Source: Pseudooceanicola marinus (GTDB lineage: Bacteria > Pseudomonadota > Alphaproteobacteria > Rhodobacterales > Rhodobacteraceae). From it: a DNA stretch of 64,000 nucleotides. The DNA lies in contig NZ_JAIVMC010000011.1 in assembly GCF_020177265.1 (NCBI RefSeq), forward strand, positions 62,001-126,000, given 5' to 3'. Positions 51,397 through 60,713 of the stretch are shown here, in pieces (positions within the stretch are counted from its first letter, which is position 1; each line of letters begins with the position of its first letter). The translations under genes and the position numbers were made by a program. The notes beneath the pieces are model-generated. The model ran no database searches. It was not told where the DNA came from and saw only the letters and a list, made by a program, of their open reading frames with translations.

Positions 51397-52131
51397 ATGA
51401 CCACGACCCACCCGCTGCCCTGCCTGGGGATGATCGTTCCGCCCGCGAAGGGAGACGTCCCACCGGAACCGACGGAGCTTTACGGCGACCGCGCCCGCTT
51501 CGTCGCACGCGGCCTGGCCCTGGCCGAGCTGACCGCGCGCGGCTATGACGGGGTGATCGACCGCGTCGCCACCCTGGCCACGGAGCTGAAGGCGGACGGC
51601 GCGCAGGCCATCTCCCTCATGGGCACCTCCCTCAGCTTCTACCGCGGCGCCGGATTCACGCGGGAGCTGCGCGAGGGGATCACCGCCGCAACCGGACTGC
51701 CCGCAACCACGATGACCGACAGCGTGATCGAGGCAATGCGCCGGTTCGACGCCCGCACCCTGGCCGTGGCCACCGCCTATGGCGAGGAGGTGAACGACCG
51801 GCTTGTCGCCTACCTGCAGGCCGAAGGGTTCCGCGTGGCCAGCCTGAAGGCCCTGCACCTGACGGACCTCGATGCCGTGCAATCGACCTCGACCGAGCGG
51901 CTGGTGGATCTGGGCGACGCCGCCCTCGACGCCGCAGGGACGCCGGTGGATGCATTATTCATCTCCTGCGGGGGCCTGCGGACTCTGCCCGTGAACCGTG
52001 AAATCGAGGCCCGGCACGACCTGCCCGTCATCTCCTCGGCCGTGGCCGGGGCCTGGGGCGCGATGCGCTGCGCCGGGCTGGACGCCAGCGCCGCCACCGG
52101 CGGGCGACTGTGCGCGCCCGCAAGCGTCTAA
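51397..52131 (+). CDS. Arylmalonate decarboxylase-like protein
   Basis: This 244-residue protein strongly resembles arylmalonate decarboxylase of Bordetella. It has the dioxyanion-hole set Gly76-Thr77-Ser78 (in LMGTSLSFYRG), Tyr128, and the catalytic Cys191-Gly192 (in FISCGGL). Gly76 in place of a first cysteine is the feature separating AMDases from racemases. The expected reaction is cofactor-free decarboxylation of a substituted malonate. Its place after a TRAP transporter and an enolase-family gene supports small-acid catabolism. Substrate unknown. Confidence 0.82.
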   Translation: MTTTHPLPCLGMIVPPAKGDVPPEPTELYGDRARFVARGLALAELTARGYDGVIDRVATLATELKADGAQAISLMGTSLSFYRGAGFTRELREGITAATGLPATTMTDSVIEAMRRFDARTLAVATAYGEEVNDRLVAYLQAEGFRVASLKALHLTDLDAVQSTSTERLVDLGDAALDAAGTPVDALFISCGGLRTLPVNREIEARHDLPVISSAVAGAWGAMRCAGLDASAATGGRLCAPASV

Positions 52132-52222
52132 GCCGTCGCTCAGGTCCGCCGCCGCACCGAAACCAGGTACCGCGCCTGCGAACGCTCGCGCCGGTCGGAC
52201 CGCCGCGGCGGGCGCGACGTCC

Positions 52223-52250
52223 CCCCTCCCGGGCGTTCCCCCGGGAGGGG
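52223..52250. terminator. Hairpin after the AMDase-like gene
   Basis: CCCCTCCCGGG and CCCGGGAGGGG pair perfectly around a 6-base loop. No T run follows on the plus strand, so it may be a weak terminator or an mRNA-end structure. Confidence 0.45.
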
Positions 52251-52262
52251 CCGCGCGGACCT

Positions 52263-52604
52263 TCAGCCCTTGCGGTCCTTCAACGGAGCGTCCGCGCCGT
52301 CCTTGACCCCCTCGAAGACGACCTGGGCGCCCTTGTCGAGGAAACGTTCGCGCTGCGCGACGCCGAAGTCACCGTAGGGGTATGATTTCTGCGGCACGGG
52401 CCGGCTGAGCTGATCGAGGCGATCAGCGGCCTCCGCCTCCAGCGTGAGTTCGGTTGCAGCGAGGTTTGCCGTCAGCTGATCGACGGTGCGCGCGCCAACG
52501 ATGGGGGCCGCGACGCCGGGCCGGTCCAACAGCCATTTCAGCGCCACCTGCGCCGGGGTCGCGTCATGGGTCTTCGCGATCTCGCAAACCGCCTCGACAA
52601 CCCG
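52263..52604 (-). pseudogene. C-terminal fragment of an aldo/keto reductase
   Basis: The minus-strand frame reads AKTHDATPAQVALKWLLDRPGVAAPIVGARTVDQL, the C-terminal part of aldo/keto reductases, through to a natural stop. Going upstream, the frame is cut at about 52604, where the M81 gene stop begins. Roughly 110 of an expected 320 residues remain, so the gene lost its 5' two thirds when the M81 region joined. Confidence 0.75.
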
Positions 52605-52607
52605 GGG

Positions 52608-54086
52608 TCAGGTGTAGAAGGCAGGCGGCACATGGCGGTAGGGCAACAGCGACATGTCGGCGGGCGCGACACCCGGGCAGTCAACTTCATGGATCGAACC
52701 GCAAAGCGCCTCGAATCCCGCACGAAAATGGTTCTTCGCCTTGATGCCGAAGATCGCGATGCGGCTGAGGTCGATCTTGTGCAGGTCGCACCAGGCCGGA
52801 TCATTGGCGCTCTGACAGGTCTCGCTGATGACCACCTGCATCTGGCCTGCGCGCAGCACGGCCGTGCGCCCCATGTCGATCTCGCGCCCGTATTCAAACG
52901 GTCCCTGGTTGCGGAAACGACCATCGGTCAGGCGCTCCACCACTCCGTGGAAGGGCACAGGAGCCCCGAACTCCGACGTGATGCGCCCGCCAAGGGCACA
53001 GTCGATCGCCGCCCCCTCGCCAAGATCATGCGCCCGCGACACGAGGTCCGGATCGAAGAAGAAGCAGAACAGCATCGGCAGATCCGACCCGCTCTCCACC
53101 ATAGAACGGAACAGCGCGGTGGTGTCGCCGATCCCCCCCGACAGCGGGTTGTCGGCCGCATCCACCAGCGTTACGGGCCAGCGGGCGCCTTGGTCCAGTT
53201 GCCTCAAGGCTTGAGCGACCCCCTCCCCAGCCCCGGGCAGGGAAACGCGGAAGGCATCGCGGCGTGCCTCATAGGCAGCGCTGAGACGATCCAGCAGAGG
53301 GTCCGGCCCCAACCCCGGATCATGGGTCACCGCCACGGCTGCCCGGGTGTTGGGGGTATCGGCATAGGTGAAACCGCCGAAGAAGGACACGTCGCCCACG
53401 CCTTCGGCCTGGCAGGCCTCCTTTCCGAGGGTCACGAGTTCTGCCATCGGCCCGCTGACGGTGCGCATACCGTGCGATAGCGGGGCGAAATCAAGCTGGC
53501 GCAGGGCGACCGAGGGCCGCACGCCCCGGGTGAAGGCGCGCTCCATCAGGGTCAGCGCCCGCAGCGCGGCGGCATCCATGTCGACGTGGGGGTAGGTGTT
53601 ATAGCCCGACAGGATGTCGATCGCCCCGGTCATCGAGGGAGCGAGGCAGGCGTGCATGTCGAGGCTGACCGCCAGCAGCGGGTCCGGGCCGATCACCTCG
53701 CGCACAGCGGCAATCAGGGAGAAGTCCGGCGACAGGTCGCCCTCGGCCACCATTGCCCCGTGCAGCGACAGGTAGACCCCGTCCCAAGGCTGATCCGCCA
53801 GGTCCGCCAGGATTTCCTCTTGGATCGCCGCCAGCGCCTCGGAGGTGACCGGGCCCAAGGGCGGCGCCGAGGTGCAGCGCGAGGCCGCGACCTGCCAGTG
53901 CGGGTGGTCGTCAAGGAACCGCACCAGCCCGCCCAACTCGGTCGCCGTGCCCCGGGCGCCCGCCAGCGCCTCCCGTCCCCGAGTCCATTCGCGGCGCTTG
54001 AAATCCTCCAGCCGGGTCGGGATGGGGTTGAAGGAATTCGCCTCGTGCCAGAGACGGGCGACGGCGATGCGGCGGGGCTGGGGCAT
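52608..54086 (-). CDS. M81 family (MlrC/microcystinase C-like) metallopeptidase, paralogue 1
   Basis: This 492-residue protein has an N-terminal DUF1485 domain and an MlrC C-terminal domain. The zinc-site motifs are visible: LWHEANSFNP (about 11-20), LSLHGAMVAEG, VSLDMHACLAPSM and YNTYPHVDM. MlrC in microcystin degraders cleaves short peptides, but most relatives have unknown substrates. The ATG at 54086 follows GAGG at good distance. It is transcribed away from a second M81 gene and shares the strand of the RpiR gene 14 bases upstream. Confidence 0.85.
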   Translation of the reverse strand: MPQPRRIAVARLWHEANSFNPIPTRLEDFKRREWTRGREALAGARGTATELGGLVRFLDDHPHWQVAASRCTSAPPLGPVTSEALAAIQEEILADLADQPWDGVYLSLHGAMVAEGDLSPDFSLIAAVREVIGPDPLLAVSLDMHACLAPSMTGAIDILSGYNTYPHVDMDAAALRALTLMERAFTRGVRPSVALRQLDFAPLSHGMRTVSGPMAELVTLGKEACQAEGVGDVSFFGGFTYADTPNTRAAVAVTHDPGLGPDPLLDRLSAAYEARRDAFRVSLPGAGEGVAQALRQLDQGARWPVTLVDAADNPLSGGIGDTTALFRSMVESGSDLPMLFCFFFDPDLVSRAHDLGEGAAIDCALGGRITSEFGAPVPFHGVVERLTDGRFRNQGPFEYGREIDMGRTAVLRAGQMQVVISETCQSANDPAWCDLHKIDLSRIAIFGIKAKNHFRAGFEALCGSIHEVDCPGVAPADMSLLPYRHVPPAFYT

Positions 54087-54100
54087 GGGAAGTCCTCGGG

Positions 54101-54988
54101 TCAGATCCGGCGGCGGGGGATCGTGTTGGCGTAGATGTCCAGCGTCGCCAGATGCTGGTCGGCGGCCTGCAGGGCCTTCAACGACCCCTCGCGGTCCCGC
54201 GCGGCCATCAGCCCGCACAGGACCTCGGACACCGCCAGCGCCGGGGTCAGCGTATGAAAGAAGGTGCGGCTTTCGGTCGAACAGAGGATCACCTGATCCG
54301 AGATCGCGATCAGGGGCGAGACCTCGCTGTCGGTGATCGCCACCACCGACAGGCCCTTTTCACGGGCCAGCGCGGACAGTTCCAGCGATTGCACCGCATA
54401 GGGGCTGATCGAGATCACCAGCAACACGTCCTCGGGCCCCGCCCACAGCAGGCCGTCGGCGCCGGTGCCCGCCGGCCCGTCCAGGTGGACGGTGCGGTCG
54501 CCCAGCAGGGTCATGACATAGTGGAAATGCCAGGCCACCGAATGGCACGAGCGCAGGCCCAGCACGTAGACCCGCCGCGCCTGCCCCAGCAGATCCGCCG
54601 CCCCTTCCAGACGGGCCAGCGCCTCCGGTTCGCTCAACCGGGCGATCTGCGCTGAAAGGCTCTGCAACATGTCGTGGGCCAGCCCGCTGCCCGCCTGACC
54701 CTGCTCGCCCTCGCGCTCCCGCGCCCGGGCAGCGAAGCCATCGGCGCGCAGCCGCAGCGCTTCGGAGAAATGGGCCCGGATGTCCTCATAGCCGGACAGG
54801 TCCAGGAACTTGGCCAACCGGGTCATCGTCGCCGGCTGCACGCCCGCATTGCGCGCCAGTTCCCGCATCGAGACCAAGGCCACCTCCTGGGTGTTCTCAA
54901 GGATGTAGCGGGCGGCCTGCTGCAATTGCGGTGACATCTCGTCAAAGCGGGCGACGATCCGGTCCCGCAGGGCATCCTGTTGCAACAT
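54101..54988 (-). CDS. MurR/RpiR family transcriptional regulator
   Basis: This 295-residue protein has an N-terminal HTH_6 domain (MRELARNAGVQPATMTRLAKFLDLSGYEDIR). A C-terminal SIS sugar-phosphate-binding-type domain spans about 125-265 (RRVYVLGLRSCHSVAWHFHYVM, LVISISPYAVQSLELS). It probably responds to a small phosphorylated or polar effector. It is divergent from the aminotransferase gene across a 266-base region with a candidate operator. Confidence 0.92.
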   Translation of the reverse strand: MLQQDALRDRIVARFDEMSPQLQQAARYILENTQEVALVSMRELARNAGVQPATMTRLAKFLDLSGYEDIRAHFSEALRLRADGFAARAREREGEQGQAGSGLAHDMLQSLSAQIARLSEPEALARLEGAADLLGQARRVYVLGLRSCHSVAWHFHYVMTLLGDRTVHLDGPAGTGADGLLWAGPEDVLLVISISPYAVQSLELSALAREKGLSVVAITDSEVSPLIAISDQVILCSTESRTFFHTLTPALAVSEVLCGLMAARDREGSLKALQAADQHLATLDIYANTIPRRRI

Positions 54989-55099
54989 TCGTTTCACTCT
55001 CTGTCCTGATCCGACCCTCTTTCTGCGCCTCACGGCCCGGAAAGACAACGCATTCCTAAGAATAGATGCGGACTGGCACCATGTGAGGAAGATTTGAAC

Positions 55100-55153
55100 G
55101 TTTCACAGACGAAAAACAAGAGCCATACGTTTCGCACAACCATCCTGTGAAAC
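55100..55153. promoter_or_regulatory. Candidate RpiR operator: spaced GTTTCACAG/CTGTGAAAC inverted repeat
   Basis: GTTTCACAG at 55100-55108 and its exact complement CTGTGAAAC at 55145-55153 are separated by 36 bases. A related ACGTTTCGC lies between. The site sits in the divergent RpiR/aminotransferase spacer, where no other gene is seen. Assignment to RpiR is inference. Confidence 0.5.
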
Positions 55154-55254
55154 ATTTGTTGCAATACGCGTCGCGCTCTGCGAACCAAGAGGAAGCCGCG
55201 GCATGTTCCGCGATTCCCCTCCGGCCCCGGCCGGGACGCAGTACGGACAAGACC

Positions 55255-56580
55255 ATGACCAAACTCCTTCACCGCAAGATCGGCGCCCCGCTGCCCCATG
55301 CCATTTCCGGCCGCGGCGTGACGATCTCCGATGCCGCCGGGCGCAGCTACATCGACGGGTCGGGCGGTGCGGCGGTCAGCTGCCTCGGTCATGACCACCC
55401 CGAGGTGCTGGCAGCGATGAAGGAGCAGATGGACCGGATCTCCTACGCCCATACCTCCTTCTTCACCACCGCGCCGGCGGAAGAGCTGGCCGAGCGGCTG
55501 ACCGCCCTGGCGCCCAATCCGTTGAACTGGCTTTATCTGGTGTCCGGCGGCTCCGAGGCAGTGGAGGCGGCGCTGAAGATGGCGCGGCAGTATTACGTCG
55601 AGATCGGCCAGCCAGAGCGGCGCCACATCATCGCCCGACGGCAAAGCTATCACGGCAATACCATCGGTGCCCTGGCGGCGGGCGGCAATGCCATGCGCCG
55701 GGTGCAATTCCAGCCGATCCTGCCCGAGACGCATCACGTCTCGCCCTGCTATCCCTACCGTGATCAACGTCCCGAGGAGACGCCCGAGGCCTATGCCGCC
55801 CGGCTGGCCGAGGAACTGGAACAGAAGATCGAAGAGCTGGGCGGCGACCAGGTGATGGCCTTCGTGGCCGAACCGGTCGTCGGCGCCACCCTGGGCGCCG
55901 TGCCCCCCGTGGCCGATTACTTCCAGCGCATCCGCGCCATCTGCGACCGCCACGGGATCCTGCTGATCTTCGACGAGGTGATGTGCGGCATGGGCCGCAC
56001 CGGCAGCCTTTTTGCCTTCGAACAGGAAGGCGTCGTGCCCGACATCGTCACCATCGCCAAGGGGCTGGGCGGCGGCTATCAGCCGGTCGGCGGGGTGCTT
56101 CTGTCGCAGCAGATCTACGAGGCCTTCCGCGACGGCTCGGGCCTGTTCCAGCACGGGCATACCTACATCGGCCATCCCATCGCCGCCGCCGCCGCCAACA
56201 AGGTAGTCGAGATCATCACCCGTCCTGGACTGATGGCGCAGGTCAACCGCCTGGGCGCACACTTGCAGGCCGGCCTGGATGCGGCCCTGGGCCAGAGCCC
56301 CCACGTGGGCGACATCCGGGGCCGGGGCCTCTTCCGCGGGATCGAGATCGTGGCCGACCGCGACAGCAAGACCCCCTTCGACCCGTCCCACAAGATCCAC
56401 GCCCGGATCAAGGCCGAGGCCATGGCCGAGGGGCTGCTGTGCTATCCCATGGGCGGCACCATCGACGGCATCCACGGCGATCACGTGTTGCTGGCCCCGC
56501 CCTATGTCTGCACCGAGGCGGAGATCGACCAGATCACCGACCGCCTCGCCCGTGCCATCCGCCGCGTGACGGAGGGCTGA
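55255..56580 (+). CDS. Class III (omega) aminotransferase, PLP-dependent
   Basis: This 441-residue enzyme has the class III motifs. SGGSEAVEAALKMARQY lies at about 97-113 and IFDEVMCGMGRTG around 239. The PLP lysine is in TIAKGLGGGY, followed by HGHTYIGHPIAAAAA. It transfers amino groups, often from beta-alanine, omega-amino acids or amino-acid-derived amines. The start chosen is the ATG at 55255. It is followed 4 bases on by the second M81 gene. Confidence 0.92.
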   Translation: MTKLLHRKIGAPLPHAISGRGVTISDAAGRSYIDGSGGAAVSCLGHDHPEVLAAMKEQMDRISYAHTSFFTTAPAEELAERLTALAPNPLNWLYLVSGGSEAVEAALKMARQYYVEIGQPERRHIIARRQSYHGNTIGALAAGGNAMRRVQFQPILPETHHVSPCYPYRDQRPEETPEAYAARLAEELEQKIEELGGDQVMAFVAEPVVGATLGAVPPVADYFQRIRAICDRHGILLIFDEVMCGMGRTGSLFAFEQEGVVPDIVTIAKGLGGGYQPVGGVLLSQQIYEAFRDGSGLFQHGHTYIGHPIAAAAANKVVEIITRPGLMAQVNRLGAHLQAGLDAALGQSPHVGDIRGRGLFRGIEIVADRDSKTPFDPSHKIHARIKAEAMAEGLLCYPMGGTIDGIHGDHVLLAPPYVCTEAEIDQITDRLARAIRRVTEG

Positions 56581-56584
56581 GCCG

Positions 56585-58066
56585 ATGACGCGCCGCATCG
56601 CCTTTGCCGGGTTCAACCTGGAATCCGTGACCGCCGTGCCCCAGGTCTCGACCCGGGCCGATTTCGAGCGGGTCTGCTTTCGCGGCGCCGAGATCCCGGC
56701 GCAGTACCGGGGCACCAACACGGTGGCGGGCGGCGCGCTGCAGGTGCTGGACGCGGCGGGGGCCGAGATGGTGCCGCTGTTCCACAGCCTGCTGGGCGCC
56801 CTGGGCCCTGCGGCGGATGACGGCGTCACCGCCTTCGCCGACGAGCTTGTCGCGGGGCTGACCAACTCGGGGCCGCTGGACGGACTGGTCCTCTACCTGC
56901 ACGGGGCCTGCTGGGCGCCGGGGTTCGCGGATGTGGAACGCCACATGATCGCCCGCGCCCGCGCCGCCTGCCCGGATCTGCCGATTGCGGTTGCGCTGGA
57001 TTATCACGGCAATATCGACGCCGCGACCCTGGCCGAGGCCGACATCGCCGTGGCCTATCGCCATTCGCCCCATATCGACATGGGCCAAACCGGCGAACGC
57101 GCCAGTGCCGCCCTGCTGCGGATGATCCAGACCGGCAAGACACCCGGCCTGGCCGTGGCCCGCCCGAACGTGGTCATCCCCTCGATCCTGTCGGCCACCG
57201 CGCTGGAACCGCTGGCCTCGCTCATCGCCCGGGCCCGGGCCGAAGAGGCGGCGGGCGATTGCGACATCTCGGTCATGGGCGGCTTCGCCTATGCCGACAG
57301 CGCCAATACCGGCATGTCGGTCATCTGCCTGGACTGGCAGGGCCAGGCGGCGGCAGAAGAGAAGGCGACCCGCCTTGCCGAGAAGATCCACGAGGCCCGC
57401 GCCGCTCTCTTCGACGCGGTGCCGATCTGGCAGATGGACGAGGCCATCGCCGAGGCGGCGCGGATGCGCGGCAGCGGCGCGCCGGTGGTGATCCTGGAAC
57501 ATGCCGACCGGATGAACGACAGCACCCATGGGCTGCGCGCCGCGCTGAAGGCGGATCTTGGCCGCGTCATGGTGCCCTTCCTGCTGGATCCCGAAAGCGC
57601 CGCCGCCGCCCATGCCGCCGGGGCGGGGGCCGAAGTCACCCTGCACCTGGGCGGCAAAAGCGCCCCGGAAACCGGCGGCCCGCTAAAGCTGCCGGTGCGC
57701 GTCCTGTGGACCGGCGAGAAACGCTTTGCCGTCTCGGGCCGTTACCAGCAGGGGGCGCCGGTTGATCTGGGGCTGACCGCCCTGGTCGAGGCAGGCTCGG
57801 TGCGGATTTCGATCACCTCGCATTTCGCCTTCGCGGTGGATGGCGACCCCTTCTACATCTTCGACGAGCGGCCAGAGGACTATGACGTGATCCTGCTGCG
57901 CTCGAAGACCCATTTCCGCGATTTCTACACGCCCCTGGCGGCGGCGATCCTGGTCACCGACACGCCGGACCTGGGCCCCGCCGATGTGCGACTGATCCCC
58001 TATGCCCAGCTGGACACCAGCCGGGTCTACCCCTGGTGCGCCGATCCGGCACACCCAATTGAATAA
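56585..58066 (+). CDS. M81 family (MlrC-like) metallopeptidase, paralogue 2
   Basis: This 493-residue protein has the same two-domain layout as the M81 gene at 52608. Matching sites include FAGFNLESVT (Glu near the start), LYLHGACWAPG, VALDYHGNIDA and YRHSPHIDMGQTGERA. Overall the two paralogues are clearly diverged, so different substrates or steps are likely. It sits between the aminotransferase and the ABC transporter genes in one apparent operon. Confidence 0.85.
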   Translation: MTRRIAFAGFNLESVTAVPQVSTRADFERVCFRGAEIPAQYRGTNTVAGGALQVLDAAGAEMVPLFHSLLGALGPAADDGVTAFADELVAGLTNSGPLDGLVLYLHGACWAPGFADVERHMIARARAACPDLPIAVALDYHGNIDAATLAEADIAVAYRHSPHIDMGQTGERASAALLRMIQTGKTPGLAVARPNVVIPSILSATALEPLASLIARARAEEAAGDCDISVMGGFAYADSANTGMSVICLDWQGQAAAEEKATRLAEKIHEARAALFDAVPIWQMDEAIAEAARMRGSGAPVVILEHADRMNDSTHGLRAALKADLGRVMVPFLLDPESAAAAHAAGAGAEVTLHLGGKSAPETGGPLKLPVRVLWTGEKRFAVSGRYQQGAPVDLGLTALVEAGSVRISITSHFAFAVDGDPFYIFDERPEDYDVILLRSKTHFRDFYTPLAAAILVTDTPDLGPADVRLIPYAQLDTSRVYPWCADPAHPIE

Positions 58067-58102
58067 CAACAAGAAACTGTCCCCCCAACACGGAGAATGA
58101 CA

Positions 58103-59683
58103 ATGACTTTCCACTCCCTGAAGACCCTCGGCCTGGCCGCCATGCTGGCGGGCACCGTCGCCCTGCCCGCCTGGGCCGAAACCACCCTGACCGCCGTCAT
58201 GCAGGCGCCGCTGCGCTCGCTTGATCCGCATCTGAGCACCGCGCAGATCGTCCGCACCCATGGCTTCATGGTGTTCGAGACCCTGCTGGGCATGGACGAG
58301 GACTATCAGCCGCAACCGCAGATGGCCGACTACGTGGTTTCTGACGACATGCTGACCTACACCCTGACCCTGCGCGACGGGCTGATGTGGCACGACGGCA
58401 CCCCGGTCACCGCCGAGGATTGCGTTGCCTCGCTGATGCGCTGGTCGCAACGCGACGGCTCGGCCCAGACCATGATGGAGTATGTCGACAGCATCGAGGC
58501 CACCTCGGACAGCGAGTTGGTGATCCACATGAAATCGCCCTTCGGCCCTGTTCTGGAACTGCTGGCAAAACCCTCGCCCATCCCCGCCTTCATGATGCCC
58601 AAACGCCTGGCCGACACCCCTGTGGGCGAGCAGATCCCCGAGATCATAGGGTCGGGTCCCTTCAAGTTCGTGGCGGATGAATACCGCCCCGGCGATCAGG
58701 CCGTCTACGTGAAGAACGAGGACTACGTGCCCCGCGAAGAGCCCGCCAGCTGGACCGCCGGCGCCAAAGTGGTGAACGTGGACCGCGTGGTCTGGCAGGC
58801 GATGCCCGACATGCAGACCTCGATCAACGCCATTCAGTCGGGTGACGTGGACCTGATCGAACAGGTCACCATCGACCTGCTGCCGCTGCTGGCGATGAAC
58901 GAAGAGGTCGAGACCGGCATCCTCAACCCGCTGGGCGCCCAGGTGACGGGCCGGTTCAACCACCGCCTGCCGCCCTTCGATGATCCCCAGATCCGCAAGG
59001 CCGTGATGTACGCGCTGGATCAGGAAACCATCATGCAGACCGCGATCGGCAATTCCGAGTACTACCAGCTTTGCCCGTCGATCTACGGCTGCGAGGTCCC
59101 GCTGGCCTCTGACGTGGGTGCGGAATACCTCGAAGGCAGCGCGGAAGACCGGATGGCCAAGGCGCAGGAACTGCTGGCGGCATCGGACTACGACGGCACC
59201 CCGGTGCTGATGATGCAGCCCACCGACCTGACCGTGCTGACCACGCAGCCCATCGTCGCCGCCGAGCGGATGCGCGAAGCGGGCTTCGCAGTCGAGGTCG
59301 CCTCGATGGACTGGTCGACCCTGCAATCGCGCAAGAACGGCTGGCAGCCGGTCGACGAGGGCGGCTGGAACTTCTTCTTCACCTACTGGGGCGTCGCGGG
59401 CATCTGGAACCCGCTGGTGCATTCGCTGATCAACGGCTCGGGCGATGACAACACCTGGGCCGGCTGGCCGGTGAACGCCCGCATGGAAGAGCTGCGCGCC
59501 GACTACCTGACCGCAGGCACCCTGGACGAGCAGAAGGAAATCGCCGAGGAGATCCAGCAGATCGCCTGGGACGACAGCTTCTACTTCAACGCGGGCGAGT
59601 TCAAATCCGTCGCCGCCTGGCGGACCGAGCTGCAGGACATCCAGTCTGGCCCGATCACCTTGTTCTGGGGCGTCGACAAGTAA
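58103..59683 (+). CDS. ABC transporter substrate-binding protein, peptide/opine type
   Basis: This 526-residue periplasmic protein has a signal peptide ending near AWAE. The SBP family 5 pattern includes LRSLDPHLSTAQIVRTHGFMVFETLL and DGLMWHDGTPVTAEDCVASLMRW. The family binds di- and oligopeptides or other amide compounds. GGAGA lies 6 bases before the ATG at 58103, favouring this over the ATG at 58097. A strong hairpin follows the gene. Confidence 0.92.
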   Translation: MTFHSLKTLGLAAMLAGTVALPAWAETTLTAVMQAPLRSLDPHLSTAQIVRTHGFMVFETLLGMDEDYQPQPQMADYVVSDDMLTYTLTLRDGLMWHDGTPVTAEDCVASLMRWSQRDGSAQTMMEYVDSIEATSDSELVIHMKSPFGPVLELLAKPSPIPAFMMPKRLADTPVGEQIPEIIGSGPFKFVADEYRPGDQAVYVKNEDYVPREEPASWTAGAKVVNVDRVVWQAMPDMQTSINAIQSGDVDLIEQVTIDLLPLLAMNEEVETGILNPLGAQVTGRFNHRLPPFDDPQIRKAVMYALDQETIMQTAIGNSEYYQLCPSIYGCEVPLASDVGAEYLEGSAEDRMAKAQELLAASDYDGTPVLMMQPTDLTVLTTQPIVAAERMREAGFAVEVASMDWSTLQSRKNGWQPVDEGGWNFFFTYWGVAGIWNPLVHSLINGSGDDNTWAGWPVNARMEELRADYLTAGTLDEQKEIAEEIQQIAWDDSFYFNAGEFKSVAAWRTELQDIQSGPITLFWGVDK

Positions 59684-59700
59684 CCTCTCTCCCCGACTTG

Positions 59701-59738
59701 GACGGGCGGCGGCCCCCTTTCGCCGCCCGTCCCCTTTT
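59701..59738 (+). terminator. Intercistronic hairpin after the binding-protein gene
   Basis: GACGGGCGGCG and CGCCGCCCGTC form an 11-bp stem with a 9-base loop, then CCCCTTTTCTT. In the middle of the operon it would allow more binding protein than permease. Confidence 0.7.
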
Positions 59739-59768
59739 CTTCGCCCCTTCCCCGTCCCGGAGACAGCG

Positions 59769-60713
59769 ATGCTCACCTATTTCCTGCGCAGGCTTCTGAT
59801 GGCCATCCCCGTGATGTTCTTCGTCGCGGTCTTCGTCTTCCTGCTGCTGCGCCTCACCCCCGGGGATCCGGCGCAGGCCATTGCCGGCGACCAGGCCTCT
59901 CTCGACCAACTGGAGGCGATCCGCGACAGCCTCGGGCTGAACGACCCGCTGTCGGTGCAATTCCTGACCTGGATCGGCAACATGGCCCAGGGCGATTTCG
60001 GCCGCTCTCTGATCTCCGACCGCCCCGTGCTGGAAATGATCGGCCAGCGCCTGGGCCCCACCGTGGCGCTGGCGCTGGTGGCCATGGCGATGACTCTGAT
60101 GATCGCCCTGCCCATGGGCGTGCTGGCCGCCTGGCGCCATGGCGGCATGACCGACCGGCTAGTCATGGCGGTTTCGGTCATCGGTTTTTCGGTGCCGATC
60201 TTCGTCATCGGCTACGTGCTGATCGGGGTATTCGCGGTGAACCTGCGCTGGTTCCCGGTGCAGGGCTACAAGGCCCTGGCCGATGGCATCGGCCCCTTCG
60301 CGCATCGCATCTTCCTGCCCGGCCTGGCGCTGGCCTCGATCTACATCGCGCTGATCTCGCGCATGACCCGCGCCTCGATGCTGGAGGTGCTGCGCGAGGA
60401 CTACGTGCGCACCGCCCGCGCCAAAGGCCTGCCCGAGGGCATCGTGCTGTTCCGCCACGCCCTGCGCAACGCGGCGATCCCGATCCTGACCGTGATCGGC
60501 ACCGGTTTCGCCATGATGATCTCGGGCGTGGTGGTCACCGAAACGGTGTTCAACATCCCCGGGCTGGGTCGGCTGGTGGTCGACGCCGTGCTGGCCCGCG
60601 ACTACCCGCTGATCCAGGCCATCATCCTGCTGACCGCAGGCACCTACGTGCTGATCAACCTGCTGATCGACCTGTCCTACGCGCTGACCGACCCGAGGAT
60701 CCGCTATCAATGA
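59769..60713 (+). CDS. ABC transporter permease, DppB-like
   Basis: This 314-residue membrane protein has six helices and the N-terminal MLTYFLRRLLMAIPVMFFVAVFVFLLLRLTPGDPA stretch typical of DppB. The EAA loop is REDYVRTARAKGLPEGIVLFRHALRNA at about 211-237. It pairs with the DppC-like gene that overlaps its stop by 4 bases. Confidence 0.93.
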   Translation: MLTYFLRRLLMAIPVMFFVAVFVFLLLRLTPGDPAQAIAGDQASLDQLEAIRDSLGLNDPLSVQFLTWIGNMAQGDFGRSLISDRPVLEMIGQRLGPTVALALVAMAMTLMIALPMGVLAAWRHGGMTDRLVMAVSVIGFSVPIFVIGYVLIGVFAVNLRWFPVQGYKALADGIGPFAHRIFLPGLALASIYIALISRMTRASMLEVLREDYVRTARAKGLPEGIVLFRHALRNAAIPILTVIGTGFAMMISGVVVTETVFNIPGLGRLVVDAVLARDYPLIQAIILLTAGTYVLINLLIDLSYALTDPRIRYQ

